In this document: positions 38,901 through 51,771 of the stretch, one piece after another
Position numbering within the stretch: position 1 is the first letter of the stretch
Layout of the letters: every line of letters begins with the position of its first letter
Source: Thysanoteuthis rhombus
Taxonomy: Eukaryota > Mollusca > Cephalopoda > Oegopsida > Thysanoteuthidae
Length of the DNA: 64,000 bases
Assembly (NCBI GenBank): GCA_963457665.1
Contig: OY735207.1
Location: forward strand, 46,257,696 to 46,321,695
Direction of reading: 5' to 3'
Position numbers and translations under genes: made by a program
The notes under the pieces: model-generated
Told to the model about the DNA's origin: nothing
The model's database searches: none
The model's input: only the letters and a program-made list of their open reading frames with translations

Positions 38901-41900
38901 AAAATATCGGAAAATCCATAAAAGAATTCATCGAATCAAAACTAGAATCCTTCTTTCGTGTCGAAATACACAATTTAGTTGGAATGTGGCGTAAGGTCAT
39001 AGAAAGCCAATGAAAAAATATCTTGATGACTGAATAATGGTGCAATGAAATTGTATGAATAAAACATTCTATCAATAAATGTAATCTACTGCTTCGAAAT
39101 AAACAAATAAATTGCTTCCGCGTATTTACCATGAAAAATTGCAAAAATAGATGTGCAGAAGGCAAATTCGATGAATGAGTGACAGAAAGGAATTGATATC
39201 GAAGTGCTTGATAGACCCAACATTGAAAAGGCTAAAATGTAACTTATGGGGACTCGAAGCAGGTCTGCAATCATCCCGACTGCAATCATCCCGACAGCAA
39301 GAGTTGCCCCATAAACGGACATAATAAGAGCTGCTTCCTCTCGGCTCAGACCAGCATCCACAATACTGGCAGGAAGAAAAATCGGAAGTGATTCTCCAAC
39401 TGTAATTAAAGAAAGATAAGAAATTTGAAGAGGAAAAACATTTCTTTCAATATTCATAAAAGGTGAGAAAATCTTTTGAAATGGTTTATTTTCATAACAG
39501 AATGAATAGTTCAAATGCTTTAACCAATATACCATGGTATCATTGGTGCAAGGCCTTGGCTTTGGGGGTACATCGTTGAGAGAGAAACGTGTTGATAATG
39601 ATCTGCTAAAATCCACTCTAGATGTGGCCCATTCAGTCAGAATAACTCAAGATGATCTTAATTGCGCTCTATGCACAAAGCTAAATAGATGCAATCAATA
39701 CACCTCGTCATCTTAAAAACTATTTACACACTCAACCCGTAACGGATCAATATTGTTTGGGGACAGATATAGAATTTTTAATACGATTAAACTTTTTCAC
39801 GACAAACCCTTCTATGTATAATTTTCCAAACTCACACTGAACCTAACTTTCAGGTGCACAAATAAGAAAAGGATAACGTTCTGTATACTGACAGCTAATC
39901 GTTGTCTTCTAAATTTTATATACTTAGCATATGTTTCTCACGGTGTTCAATATTCACAACTTCCTGCTTTCAATTGCAATTGGAATGGGGAAGACACAAT
40001 ATTCTTATATGGACTTTTTAGGGATACTACAATAGGTATCTGCTGCATAGACGAGGTAATTCCAAAGATTTGGGCAATCCTTTAATCCTTTTGGGGAAGA
40101 ATAGACTATTTTACTTGCAAGACTATTATGGAATCCTATTTGTGAGCCTCGACATGGAGTAATCTATGATGCACTTATCTAAGTGTACTGAATTCTATCC
40201 TCATCATTGAGATCAGGTTATCTGAATCTTTCTTCTGTAAGGATCAGAATTTTGAGCGGACATCTGATGATCTTTTTTAGTTATTGTCTCAGTATCAATT
40301 CGCTGTATTTGTAAAATTAACGCTGTTCATTTTCTACCAAATGAATATAAAATTCTATTTTATACAGAAGCTCTCACGAAGCATCTCATTCAAAACTGAT
40401 CGTGGGTAATTAAGTATTCATAACTATTTGAAATAGAACAATGTTTAGCCATCTAGTCTATCAGACCATAATTACTGTATAGAGAATCTGATCATCGCAT
40501 GGCTTCGTGCCCGACTGTGTTAAGCTTAGTAAATATGTATCACAAAATCCTGTAAGGCTGAACTACATGAAGAGTCGGATTTTCGACGATTCTTGATTTC
40601 GTTCTATCAAGATGGATTTATGTTGATACCCGTATCTGCTATATCTTTCCATATGGTATTGTCAAGTGACGGAACCTGCATCGTCTGAAGACATCACTTG
40701 CAATAATGGCCAACTGACACGTGTCATTACATAGGGGGGAAATATATTCTCAATGATAATCATATACCCATATTTTGATTAATTGCGCTCAACATCACAT
40801 AATATATTGGGGAAAAACAGTGAGACATCATAGATTCCATTAGAAAACTCAAATGGAAATGGGTTGGTCATGAAGCAAGAATACCATTGGAAAGCACGAT
40901 TCACAATGTAGACCCCTGAAAACACATGCTAAACTGTAGCCGTTAGAATATAAGATTGCAAGACAAATTAGACAGTTCAGAAAGTATTGGCTCTGTGACG
41001 CCCATGATAGAGAGGTCTGGTAAAATTGGGCAAGGTTTATGTCCAATGACTGACGATAAAAGACTGTTAATGATGATGACAAATATTATTTCTTCTATGA
41101 ATATAGTGCCCTACTTATCCCTATCGAAATCAGACAATTCGTGCGATACAACGTAATATATGGAAGAAAGGAAAATCAAGTTCCTTTTCAAGCCTGCTAC
41201 TCCACTTTAAAGTGTCAACAGAAATAGAAATATTACAAGAGACTCACCCGACCAGATGAAATAAACAATAAGCAGAAGTTGTAATCCACGATTCTTGAAA
41301 ATCACAGGATCAAATAGAGTTGAGCAAAGAGTTTTACATGTGGTAGAATCTCTCTTAGTGATGACGGCAGGCCGTTTCTCTTGAGAATGTTCAATACAAG
41401 TGTGTGCTTTGTATACCTGTTCATTGAAGTTTATCGTCCGTGTCTATAAAACAATAACAAGTTAAATCAAAACGAGGAATACTTGTTAGTGAGCTATTAA
41501 TAATTAATTTAGATATTTTACTAATCATATCATTTCTGACTTGCATATACTAAACAAGGATCTTCTCTCTCTTCTCCCCTACACACACATTTATATATAC
41601 ATGCACGCAGGCGTACATGTATATACTTACATATATACCATCTGTGATTTTGCAGAGAAATTATAAAAAGAATTGTTCGGACTCTTGAACTACATAGTGA
41701 AGAGAAGAATGGCGGTTAGTACACATATAAGATCAGCACATCTGCAAAAGGTTACAGAATGGATTAGCCGAAACTCTGTGCTAAAAAATCAACAAAAAGA
41801 ATGATTTCAATAGTTCGAACAAATCTTGTGATGTTTATGTGTTTTTGTGGGTGTGAATTGATCTGACAGAAAGTTGATGAAAACGACAATTAGAGGGTGA

Positions 41901-42492
41901 AGAGATGAGCTCCAGAAATTGTTGTTACATCTCAGAACCTTTTTTTCCATTCCGTGGACTTGTTTCGATATATTTCGACAGAAGCGGGAGTGGAGGTCTT
42001 CACGGATACAAATGTTTCTTCTTCCACTCTTTCTGAACAACCAAACAACACCATCAAAACATGTAATAAGCAAATATTTTTTGTGAACTGCATAAAATAC
42101 TTTTTTTTCTGAAACAGATGGCTGCATAACGTTGAAATACATCGAAACATACCCACAGAATGAAAGAAGGGGAGATGTAATGCTTATCTCTTATTGAAGT
42201 GATACCGGAAGTGTATATCCCGATGCAAAGTGTCTGTAGTTATAAATAGAAAAAAAAACACACAATTTGTTATGTAGATATTGATTAATCCCCATGAAAT
42301 AATTCATGAATATATTTTCATTTCTCTGAGATATATTTAGCAAGGAAACTACAAGATTTATTTCAGTGAATAAGTCCATTGTTTCAAAGATTGGAAGAAG
42401 ATATTTTTATCAGCAAAATTACCTTTACATAGGAGAGTCCATTGTTACTATCAGAGAAATAGAAAAAAATCATATGGCTCTACCCTTCAGTG

Positions 42493-42545
<53 letters not shown>

Positions 42546-42856
42546 CCCCAAAGACAATAACGGTCAAAATATATAAAATTCTTATCAACCCAGTGAGATG
42601 TAACAAGAAACCTCCTTATATGATGGCAGGTCCTTTCAACGGACGGAAATAACGGAAAATCAAAATCCTTCGAAGTGATGAATTCTCGAAAAATACCGTT
42701 ACCACAACATTGTCAACGGTCACAATGTACATGCCTTAATGGAAATAAGTCCTACAAATAAGGACATACTCAACTGAAACTTCCAACAAATTCAAAAGGA
42801 TAAATTAACCTAAAGAGGTTCTTGATTGCCGAAACATGTGTCGTGAAATAAAAACA

Positions 42857-42934
<78 letters not shown>

Positions 42935-42991
42935 CGTTATCGACTGACATCTGTTTCATCGTAGTACGACACATTAGTGTTTCTATAGACT

Positions 42992-43068
<77 letters not shown>

Positions 43069-44906
43069 TTCCTTTATATCTGTAATCCCATAAATTTAAT
43101 ATCATACAGTAAAATTTCAGATCAAAATTCAGCAAATGTATACGTGTCAGGCTGCAAATGTATATATCTTCGTATGCGAATAATATTCACCACTAAATGA
43201 CATTCTGTACTTACTATTAGAAATTGTCAACTAAAACTATTAACATAGGTTTTCCCAGTTTTCAAATGTGTCTGGCTGGCTATGTATGTATGTATGAAAG
43301 TATGTATGTATGTACGTATATATCGCACATACGGACTGTATCAATGCAGCTACAGGGCGAGGAATTGGAACATTTACTCTTTATAACGCCTAAAAATATT
43401 TTTTCTGTTTTTTCGCCCTCCTGAGTAGATTTTTAACGGGAGGGGGGCAATTTGCTATGTAAGATTATGCAAAATCTTTCCTTGGGTTCGTTTCCAGAAA
43501 AAAGGGTAAAAAAATTATTTACAGTGGGTTTATATTCGATGTTCAACGTTGTCTCATCTGATTCGAATCCTGCATTCGTCACTGAACTTTTCTTCATTTC
43601 TGAAATGTTAATATCATTTAAAAAGAGGAGAATGTTTTGGGGAATCGAATATATCAAATTTTGAAGGATTACAAATAGATAATTCATCATATCTTATAAC
43701 GAACTAGCTTGAGGGGCCGGGAGAAAATTGAAATATAACAACACTGGAAAGCAAACGATATCAGAGAGATTTAATACATTGAAAAAATGTGCAATACAAC
43801 CCTTCCACAAATTGTACCTGCTCACTCTTGGGCAAACCAGCGGGCAGACTTGTGTAGCCTATCCTAATACCTGAAGGAATCAATGATTTTGCTCACTTTT
43901 GGTGTAAGTAGTTTGCACATTAAAGGGAACAATCGTACTTGAGTACTGTCCACGTTTGTTGTCTGTAGTTATGTTTTGTAATGCTGCAACACTTGCATTT
44001 AAAGAGGGAAAATGTTACTGTATAGCAATAGCAGACGAATGACACTAAGCAAGCGGTCAGTGTCCATAGCAGCAATCATATTCCCGTTAAATAACGCCCA
44101 TCGACTCGTATCTTTTCAGATAATTAATCTGATTTGCCCGGTATCAGGGAGAAGGCTGGATTTATCACCCAGGACGATATATCATTTACTGTAATACTTT
44201 ATAGTAGAATTTTACAGTTTTGTACATTTTTTCATGCAATTCATGATAAAAATTTAAACTTTCAATTGGATTTTTTTAAAAATTGCTGATGGTTGTCAGG
44301 TAATCGGGGGTTTATCTCGTGATATCGACACATGCCAATAATATGCCACAATTATACCCGACTTCCTCAAAAGACTTGTGATGTCGGTCATTTTTTAATG
44401 AGAGATCTATTGAACTGGAATCAATTCTATCACCCAAAAAGTATTCACATGTTTGTGCTCAATGCTCATATTTTGATCTATAAAAATTATAGGTTTAGAG
44501 GAACATTTAAGCTACATATATGGTCACAAATTGAGTTGATGCTAAGTAAAGTTTGAAGATATCAACAAGTTGTTCTCCGGACAACCTACGACCAATTATG
44601 ACACTCTTGAGGATAGTTACAAAATTTCACTTTTTATAGCAAAAAATGGGAAGAATTACATTCCAGGATAGGATTCGATAAAGCCAACAATCTAAGTAGC
44701 AATACAGTTTTCAGCACAATAGATGTGATAAGTAAGAATATCAGAGAATACCTTATTGTAAAATGAGAAAAATTAAAAGTACACAGTACAGATTGGCAAA
44801 TGAAAGACAATGAGACCCTTCTGTTGGTATATATGAGATATGTTAATCATGATTTTCCTCAAGAGTTGATGTTCTGAGGATCATTACAATGCATCACTAT
44901 AAGTGG

Positions 44907-44974
<68 letters not shown>

Positions 44975-45530
44975 AATCATAAACCTCTAACTAACAATAA
45001 ACTCACATCCACATCTAACCCCCACCTTAGATACATCTAATACTGGGAACTTCAGTCGCTCAGACCCATAGAAACCTCTACCTTAGCCCGTCATCTCATT
45101 TGTACAAATCAGAACCAACATATTTTTGATGACCTGTAAGGATAAAACCTAAGTAGTTCCTTAACCTCATCAGCCCTCCGTTTACACTATCCCTAACACA
45201 TCCACACGATCTAACACCCTGACACCTTACTTCCTCTCCAAGACCCACTGCTGCTGCTAATACCACATACTTGCTCACTAGCTGAACTTTCTCTCACACA
45301 ACAGGATGCCCCTAGCAGATGGGATACTATTTTTTCCTCAGAGAGCAAAGCTTCTGATGGTAGACTCTTGTTCCACATCAAACCTATAACCTCTAAAAGT
45401 ACACACACACACCACTGGAGATAGGAATGCCTCCTGAAACATGTCTAAACCATTAATGAAAACGTTTAGAGATAAATAAACCTGACTTCCATACACTTTA
45501 CTACTGAGTCTGTCTCACTGTCTATGCTTC

Positions 45531-45599
<69 letters not shown>

Positions 45600-48500
45600 C
45601 CTTGAAATTTATTGGGATGAAAAAAAAAACCAATGGAGAATATTCTATCATGTGCTATTTGTACCATGCAGGGAAAATGTTTGTTTGAAATTAATGAAGG
45701 ATGATACTCCAGGAAGACTTCTGCTGTCTTATTAAAGTATAAAATATGGAGTAACTGTTTGGATAAAGTTCACCAAAAAAGAGAGGGAACTAGTAAAGAC
45801 ACGCTTATTTAAGCTGCTGCAGCTAGCTAAGTCCAAAACAAATAAAAGCAGAGAACTCGACCATGAACGAATAATATTTCATTAAATCCAATTATAATGG
45901 ATATAAGTTAACGTTAGGGTTGCAATTAGTAAAATGAAATATTGAAAAATATTCTCACATATGTTACACTAAAATGAATATACAGTTGAAAATGAATTTC
46001 ACAAAATGATTGAATAAATTCTCTTTGTTGTTTATCATAGAATTTCTCAATTGCGAACCTCATCCAAGCTATTATCGAGAGCTAGAAATCTTTCGTCTGC
46101 TTAAAGTAAGTCAGCGAATCAATATATCAACACAATCTGAGCTTATGCTTAATATGAGAAGCTTTTTAAACAGATTTATGAGGATAGAAATGAAGACTGT
46201 GAACTATTATCGCTTCATATTGATAAGAAATAACTGTCAAATGGTAAACAGTCTGAATAAATTCGTGGAACAAAATGATAGTCTAATGATGGAATGAATT
46301 CGTATATGAATGTATAGTCGATAGAATTGCGTGAATATATTCTTCAAGATCTTTTGCTAACTGCAAAATATAAAGACAGAAAATTTAAATCACAAATGTT
46401 CATATTTTTTCATTTATAGCACTTGAGCAAGTTTATATATTTTAATTACTTTACACGAAGAAAAGCTCTCACCTTTGATGTGACTTTTTGTCTTTTGCGG
46501 GCATTCAAGTGGACGGCACAAAGCACCAAAAACAGTGAAATTCAAAAATAATCCACTCAATAGAAGGAATGTACCTCGCATCCCATAAAAAGAAATACTT
46601 TTTTCTATTAAGTAGTTGAGAGCAAATACGCCAGAACCACCTCCACAAAATGCGATTCCAACCGCCAGAGATCTCTTTTCCTTGAAATACGATGCAAGAA
46701 TTGTGTTAGCAGCAAAATATGACATCCCAACAGAACACCCTTAAAAAAGAAAAGAAGAAAGATTGCAATAGAAAAAAAGGCAACAAGAAAGGTTATTTTC
46801 CAATTAATAATAATCCATAACCATGAGGGATATGAAGATATAAATGGTTAAAGAAAAAGGCTTCAAGCCCCGGTGTAATAGAAAGCAAGGTAGTCTTGCA
46901 TATTATCATAGTGGATGCCTCTTAGATAGTGCATTCTTATTATCATTAATTTTGTCTTGTCTGCGACTCTTGGGTCGTTATTCTACGGCCGTTCAGCGGC
47001 TTTGATAAAAAATAAAGAGCATGCTTCAGGATTAGGGCCGAAAGTTCAAATTTCACCGGAAGCTATTTCTTTATTACTGATCCAAACTGCCTACTTAACG
47101 TACGTAGATTAACAACCTGATAGTCGTGATTAAAAAAAAAGAAAAGAAAAGAAGAATGAAAACTGTAACATACTGCCAGGATATCATCGCCACACAATAC
47201 TTTTCTTTATGAGAAAAGAATGTTGGTTTAAAACCTATCTACTTATTTAGAAGAAACAAGGTTGAATTACCATCATGGGAATTATTCATCAGTTATTTAC
47301 CTCGAAGTAGATCGCTACATCTACCTTGGACAATGAATCTCTATGAGACCGCAAAAGAAGAAGAAATCAAGCAAAGAATCACCCTAGGATGGCAAGCTCA
47401 ACCTTCGAAAACAAAAAGATCCCATTAATCCTAGAAAGAAGGGTGTAAAACCAATAAATCCTCCGAATAATCACTTATGGATCCGGAACATGGAACCTAA
47501 CCAAGAGTCAGACTTGCAATTGAGAAATTTTCAGTATGGATTAAGGTGTAGTATCTGTTCCCCGGCGGAGACCCAGATGCCGGTACTGATACTTGCCAGC
47601 CGAATGGGCTGGAGATTGTGTTGCAGTGAGCATCAAATACCGAATGCGCCGGTGCAATGCGTTAGCCAATGAGGTTATACTGAGGCTGCAAATTGCTACG
47701 CGCATTGTGAGCCTTTGGACTCGTCCTTGGGCTCTCCAACTATTACTGAGCCCAGATGCGAGGGATCCATTGCCCCGGGGCAGCTCTGTCCCATTGCACA
47801 GGTCTGGATTGTCCGGACGCTTTCGTGACTGTGGTTGCTTTAGCAACCAAAGTCGTGTCGGCAGGAGCTATTTTTGATGGGTTACTCTTTTTTCCCCACG
47901 TAAAGTCCTGACCTTGCTTCGCATTTTGCTCTGGTAGGAGAGTTGATAAAGCTTCAAATGGAGAGACCACAAGACATCACAATACATCTGAGAGATGACA
48001 GGCGTCAAGGACATCATAGAATCCATTAAAAATTTCAAATGACAATGGTCTGGCCATGTTGCAAGAATGGCAGACAACTGATGGACATCTCCACTCATGA
48101 CATGGATTCCCAGAGATTACATGGGCAACTCAGGTCTGTAGAGTAATAGAAGGAGAGACAAAGTCAGAAAGTACTGGCTCCGCAACGCCTACGACAGAGA
48201 AATGTGGCGAATATTGGTGAAGGTCTACGTCCAACGATGGACGTTCAAAGACTGATGATGATCATCATCATGATCATGATCATTTTGAAGCAATCGATAT
48301 ATATGGCCCGTCAAAGTTGACAATAGGTGTAACAACCATATAATAAACAAAGCATTATATGTCCTTAAAGCATTGGTTAGATGCATCTAGTTACGTGCTT
48401 GGCGTGAATAGTTATCCTTACTTCAAACAATAAAAACTAATAAAAAAAGACAATTTAACTGATTAGAAATATCCTTTGGTATGGACAACAAAATGTGGTC

Positions 48501-49204
48501 TCTTATGAGTTTAACAATATGACAAACACCTTAAGGAACCTGGACGACACAATGACCAAAACGCTGAGATTATAACAACTAGGACGAAGATTCTCGTCCG
48601 AGTATATCCATTTATGATTGAACAGTTAAAAAAAGAATGATTTTTACAAGTGTATTAGATTCAATTGTGATGCAACGTGAAATTATTTCTTATCAAAGAC
48701 TCCACATAACTCAGTTCATTTAACAAAACATATTTTTCTCAGCCTCGGAGAATTTTTAGTTTTCATGCGAAATTCTTGAAATGAAATTATTGATACTTAC
48801 CAGTAAGTATTCCATAAGTAAAATAAAGTAATTCCAGTTTGGGTGCAAACACGCTGATAATGGTTGACACACAAGCCACAAGTCCACCTGAAATGATCAC
48901 TTGACGATTGCTCGCTTGAAACGCCATTAAAATCATCACCAACGGGCCTGAGGAAACGGAAAGATAAAATAAACAACGTTCACAATCATCAGAAAAATAT
49001 TTTGCTCAATTTTGAGCTAATCTATTCATGAATAATCAAAGGTTGATCAAGAAGGGTGAGACTTGCTGTCACACAGTCTCCGGCGGTGACCACTGGGCAA
49101 CCAGTGTGAAACTGTAAACCACAGCTCTGCAGTGGACGGGGGCTTAAGACTTGAGGAGACTTGCTGTCACACAGTCTCCGGCGGTAACCACCAGGCAACT
49201 GGTA

Positions 49205-49258
<54 letters not shown>

Positions 49259-49512
49259 TGTATACTCTGTGACATCATAGAAACTATTAAAAAACTCAAA
49301 TGGCAATGGGCAGGCCATGTTGCAAGAGTGAAAGACAACCGATGGACATCATATTTCACAACATGGATACCCAGAGATCACATGCACAACTGTGGTTGGC
49401 CGAGACAAGCTAGATAAATTCAGAAAGTACTGGCTCCGTAACACCCACGATAGAGAAATGTGGCGAATCCTAAGGAGGGTCTATGTCCAACGACGGACAT
49501 TTAAAGACTGAC

Positions 49513-49560
<48 letters not shown>

Positions 49561-50759
49561 ATTATAAAAAGATTAAGTTGATGTATCGTTTATGTTTTGT
49601 GTTGTCTTAGGACGAAGGTTGGAGATGATGAGGATGGGTTCGCAAAATAAATCTCGCCGGCACATCGGCATAAAAAAAAGGAAGATTTTTATCAGATTAT
49701 ATCGCGGAAGCTGTGTTCAGTTAGTTGTTAAGACTTCCATGGAGGAAGCACATATAAAAAAAAATAGAAATTTTGATTCCTGTTCTTCTTTACGTGTGAT
49801 CTAATGTGGACATGATGTGACGCAAGCTCGGTTTAACCTGGAGAACTTAATACGCGAACGTTATCTGTAGTCCTCGCAACTCTTGTGACAGGTGTATGCC
49901 TTGAGATCTGAGCCTCCTTGATTAGTCTACTCAGGGCAGTATAACACTTCATTAGGTAGGACCCCATTAGCATTGTTTACTCGAACCCCACAAAATCAGT
50001 ACATGATACAATGTCGATTTAATGTGGGAATACCTCACACGCAAACGTGTGAATATCTCTTAGTTTTTGCAATGATTGTTGCAAGGAATTAAGAGCGCAG
50101 GTCCTGAGGTCTAAGGACGAATCAGCTATGGCAACATATCAGTATCCGGTTGGTCGGATAGAAGCAACATTGCAAGATACTTTAATTCCTCACTGACTAT
50201 GATTCATTTTCAAGGTTATGTTTTCCCTTTATCTCTTTATAATATGAATAGTATACCTATGATACATCGCTTCATGGCGTTTAATTTAAAATTACGAATG
50301 TCTTATTGAATATCTAATTATTAAACCCGCTTCCACTAAAATCAAAGGAGGTATTCCAGATGTACTGCACACAGTGTGGATAATTGAGATGTTATTCATC
50401 AGATTCTTGATTTTTTCTTCATGTCCAGATGTCAGGAATTGCTATTTGAATAATTCATGATTTAAGTAATACTTTATTTAATTCATAGTGATACAATATG
50501 TAATATTTTTGATTGATCAAGTCTGAATATTAATATAGGGACATTCTGTAAATTAACTGAACAAAAAAAAAATGAGATACAAACAAAATTTATTTACCTT
50601 ACAGTAAAAAGTACCTCCCTTTTTATATACTTCTTACACAAACACAATCGTAAGAGAGGGGGGGTAGCAAAGAACTAATATTACACTTGATCCGGTTGTG
50701 AGCATGGAGGGGGTGGGGGTCTAAATATTTGTTTTTCCCGGAAAAGTTGTGAATCCCTG

Positions 50760-50820
<61 letters not shown>

Positions 50821-51121
50821 CGAGATTCGAGGGAAGGTGGTGTCTGATCAACACTGACATTAATATTACTGTTTTGTTTTTGAATCCCCGAAACGGTTAC
50901 ATGATGAACAACTGATAACCCCAGCAAGTAAAAATCACACATAGTACTTTAATATCTTATCCACTGTAAAACATAGAACTCTTTGGAAATCTTACATTAA
51001 TTGCATTAACAGATATTTGGAAATGATTGTCAGAAATAACGAAGTTTAGGAAAAAAATATTCTAGAACTTTTGTGTTTAAAGCAGGGAAGCTCTGTAGTC
51101 TATATATATATGTGTGTATAC

Positions 51122-51162
<41 letters not shown>

Positions 51163-51771
51163 AAGAGAGAGAGAGAAAGAGAGTGAGCAGGATCTCTGTA
51201 TTGCACCAACTCATGTGTCAAGAACCGTTGAGCGTGACGCTTTTGAGCGTATATATTTACAAAAGCGGGCAGTGACCCCCATTAAACCGACATCTTATAT
51301 CCGCCTCCTTGGTGGGACGAATAGATTCATATATCTCCTGTTGCATGTTCTCCTCAGTTGATATGAAAGAATCATGTAAATCGTAGTGACGTTGACAAAA
51401 TGAAAGTAGCTTCCATTTCTCATGTGACTGTCAGGATGATGCAAAAATAAACGAAAAATAGGTTATCCAAAAATTGAAAAAAGATTTGGACAAATAAGAT
51501 AAAACTAACCATCGCACATTAATGAACCGATGTAGATCGAACCAACCATGGCAGCTTTGGAGATTGGTTCATCATAAAGATCAACAAGTCCAAGAAGGAT
51601 AATGCCATTTGAAGTCCCTGTTCCTGCCACACCAAAGTTAAGCCAGAAAACTGCAAAACAGACAACCCAACCCCATCCTCCATCTGGACTCAAAACGGTG
51701 TCTTCACTTCGGAATTCTTCTTTTGGTGTCTTTTCACTCGAGGTGTCGTTGCTTTTCGTAGCTTCTGGCAT
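35984..51771 (-). CDS. gene B: monocarboxylate-transporter-like (SLC16-type) MFS transporter
   Basis: Eight coding exons on the minus strand: 51771-51510, 48947-48801, 46739-46473, 43599-43523, 41443-41248, 39399-39130, 37356-37231 and 36111-35984. All borders are GT-AG and they join to 490 codons plus stop (1473 nt). The ATG follows an acceptor (CTTTTCTAG) by one base, so a non-coding 5' exon is likely. DGGWGW is at residues 30-35, and the second family motif [12 protein letters not shown] at about 153-164. The central loop is coded by exon 4 (77 bp, against 95 bp in gene A) and the start of exon 5. Intron phases equal those of gene A. Exon 6 is about 55% identical to gene A at protein level (50 of 91 by eye). 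Exon 6 contains a perfect 15-bp tandem repeat coding VGMIA twice. The usual MCT GR pair after the IMSVYG segment is GM here. Substrate unknown; it converges with gene A. Confidence 0.9.
36142..36202. repeat. (GAA)n tract in intron 7 of gene B
   Basis: About 20 GAA units on the plus strand, hence (TTC)n on the gene B transcript. It ends about 30 nt before the exon 8 acceptor and enlarges the polypyrimidine region there. It also directly abuts the LINE fragment at 36203. Confidence 0.95.
36203..36690 (+). mobile_element. non-LTR retrotransposon C-terminal fragment (R2/Hero-like endonuclease region)
   Basis: The plus strand reads [20 protein letters not shown], then [27 protein letters not shown] and [19 protein letters not shown], then IVGVLG. 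This is the order ...ILWDF-x-I-x-x-D-R-x-x-x-A-N-(R)-P-D-I-V...C-x-x-ID-x-x-VP...YKDL...VIGALG of LINE proteins with a C-terminal restriction-like endonuclease. In-frame stops and a Met-Leu in place of Arg-Pro before the key Asp show it is dead. It lies in intron 7 of gene B, antisense to it. The clade name is from memory of the motif and is tentative. Confidence 0.65.
40794..41090 (+). mobile_element. RTE-like LINE 3' end in intron 5 of gene B
   Basis: ATAGATTCCATTAGAAAACT, GGAAATGGGTTGGTCATG, TTCAGAAAGTATTGGCTC and GTTTATGTCCAATGACTGAC blocks precede a short GATGATGA tail. It is 5'-truncated and antisense to gene B. Confidence 0.8.
42495..42545. repeat. (AT)n microsatellite in intron 4 of gene B
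   Basis: AT dinucleotide tract. Confidence 0.95.
42546..42860 (+). repeat. AT-flanked insertion-like island, possible Penelope-type 3' region
   Basis: About 315 bp bounded on both sides by AT tracts. It ends in TTGCCGAAACATGTGTCGTG and AAATAAAAACAGT. Ends of this kind occur next to GIY-YIG-coding retroelements in other animals, but no coding motif remains, so the class is a guess. It may be one unit together with the hammerhead-like piece at 42933. Confidence 0.35.
42861..43066 (-). repeat. AT tracts enclosing a hammerhead-like fragment, copy 5
   Basis: Between two AT tracts (42861-42932 and 42995-43066) lies a fragment (42933-42994). Its minus strand reads CTATAG, CACTAATG, a GTCGT/ACGAT stem, GAAACAGATGTC and GATAACGC. 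It corresponds to the terminal part of the dispersed hammerhead-type family, with a degraded core. Located in intron 4 of gene B. Confidence 0.6.
44905..45596. repeat. AT-flanked GC-richer island in intron 3 of gene B
   Basis: AT tracts at 44905-44985 and 45535-45596 enclose about 545 bp of C-rich sequence that differs in composition from its surroundings. It ends in CCTGAAACATGTCTAAACC and AGATAAATAAACCTGACTTC. It has the look of an inserted element, but no coding sequence was recognised. Confidence 0.45.
46010..46297 (+). other. unsupported 95-codon frame in intron 3 of gene B
   Basis: An open frame antisense to gene B with no recognisable domain, listed only so that the stretch is accounted for. 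Probably chance. Confidence 0.15.
47290..48290 (+). mobile_element. RTE-like LINE fragment interrupted by a GC-rich repeat, intron 2 of gene B
   Basis: The 5' part (47290-47534) carries DRYIYLGQ-like, ITLGWQAQP-like and [11 protein letters not shown]-like blocks. The 3' part (47950-48275) resumes with a GGAGAGACCAC block, then AATCCATTAAAAATTTCAAA, then AGAAAGTACTGGCTCCGCAA, and ends near a (GATGAT/CATCAT) tail. The 400 bp between are the GC-rich repeat. It is antisense to gene B. Confidence 0.8.
47535..47950 (+). repeat. GC-rich dispersed repeat nested in an RTE LINE
   Basis: This is the longest copy of the family. Its first half (CCAGCCGAATGGGCTGGAG, a 7-bp inverted repeat, then TTAGCCAATGAGG, CTGAGGCTGCAAATTGCTAC) matches 20010-20235. 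Its second half (GAGCCCAGATGCGAGGGAT, GCCCCGGGGCAG, TCGGCAGGAGCTATTTTT) matches 11705-11975. The shorter copies are therefore different parts of one element of at least 415 bp. GC content is well above the background. Confidence 0.7.
49058..49206 (+). repeat. 98-bp tandem duplication in intron 1 of gene B
   Basis: GAGACTTGCTGTCACACAGT and the following TCTCCGGCGG(T/T)(G/A)ACCACC occur at 49058 and again at 49156. The second copy ends in the ATA microsatellite. GC-rich against its surroundings; origin unknown. Confidence 0.8.
49207..49259. repeat. (ATA)n microsatellite in intron 1 of gene B
   Basis: About 17 trinucleotide units, placed between the 98-bp duplication and an RTE LINE fragment. 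Confidence 0.95.
49260..49560 (+). mobile_element. RTE-like LINE 3' end with (GAT)n tail, intron 1 of gene B
   Basis: Contains ATCATAGAAACTATTAAAAA, AAATGGCAATGGGCAGGCCA, AAATTCAGAAAGTACTGGCT and GGTCTATGTCCAACGACGGA, then a (GAT)n tail (49515-49558). 5'-truncated and antisense to gene B. Confidence 0.85.
49561..51097. other. rest of intron 1 of gene B
   Basis: An (AT)n tract lies at 50760-50817. No exon or recognisable element is seen otherwise. Confidence 0.4.
51098..51184. repeat. (AT)n-(GA)n microsatellite in intron 1 of gene B
   Basis: AT/GT tract followed by an imperfect GA tract. Confidence 0.9.

Noticed and set aside
39086-39616. 176-codon minus-strand frame taken as a single coding unit
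   Set aside because: Only 39399-39130 is exon 6 of gene B, bounded by an acceptor and donor. The rest of the open frame is intron.
46010-46297. 95-codon plus-strand frame in intron 3 of gene B
   Set aside because: No recognisable domain, and antisense in an intron.
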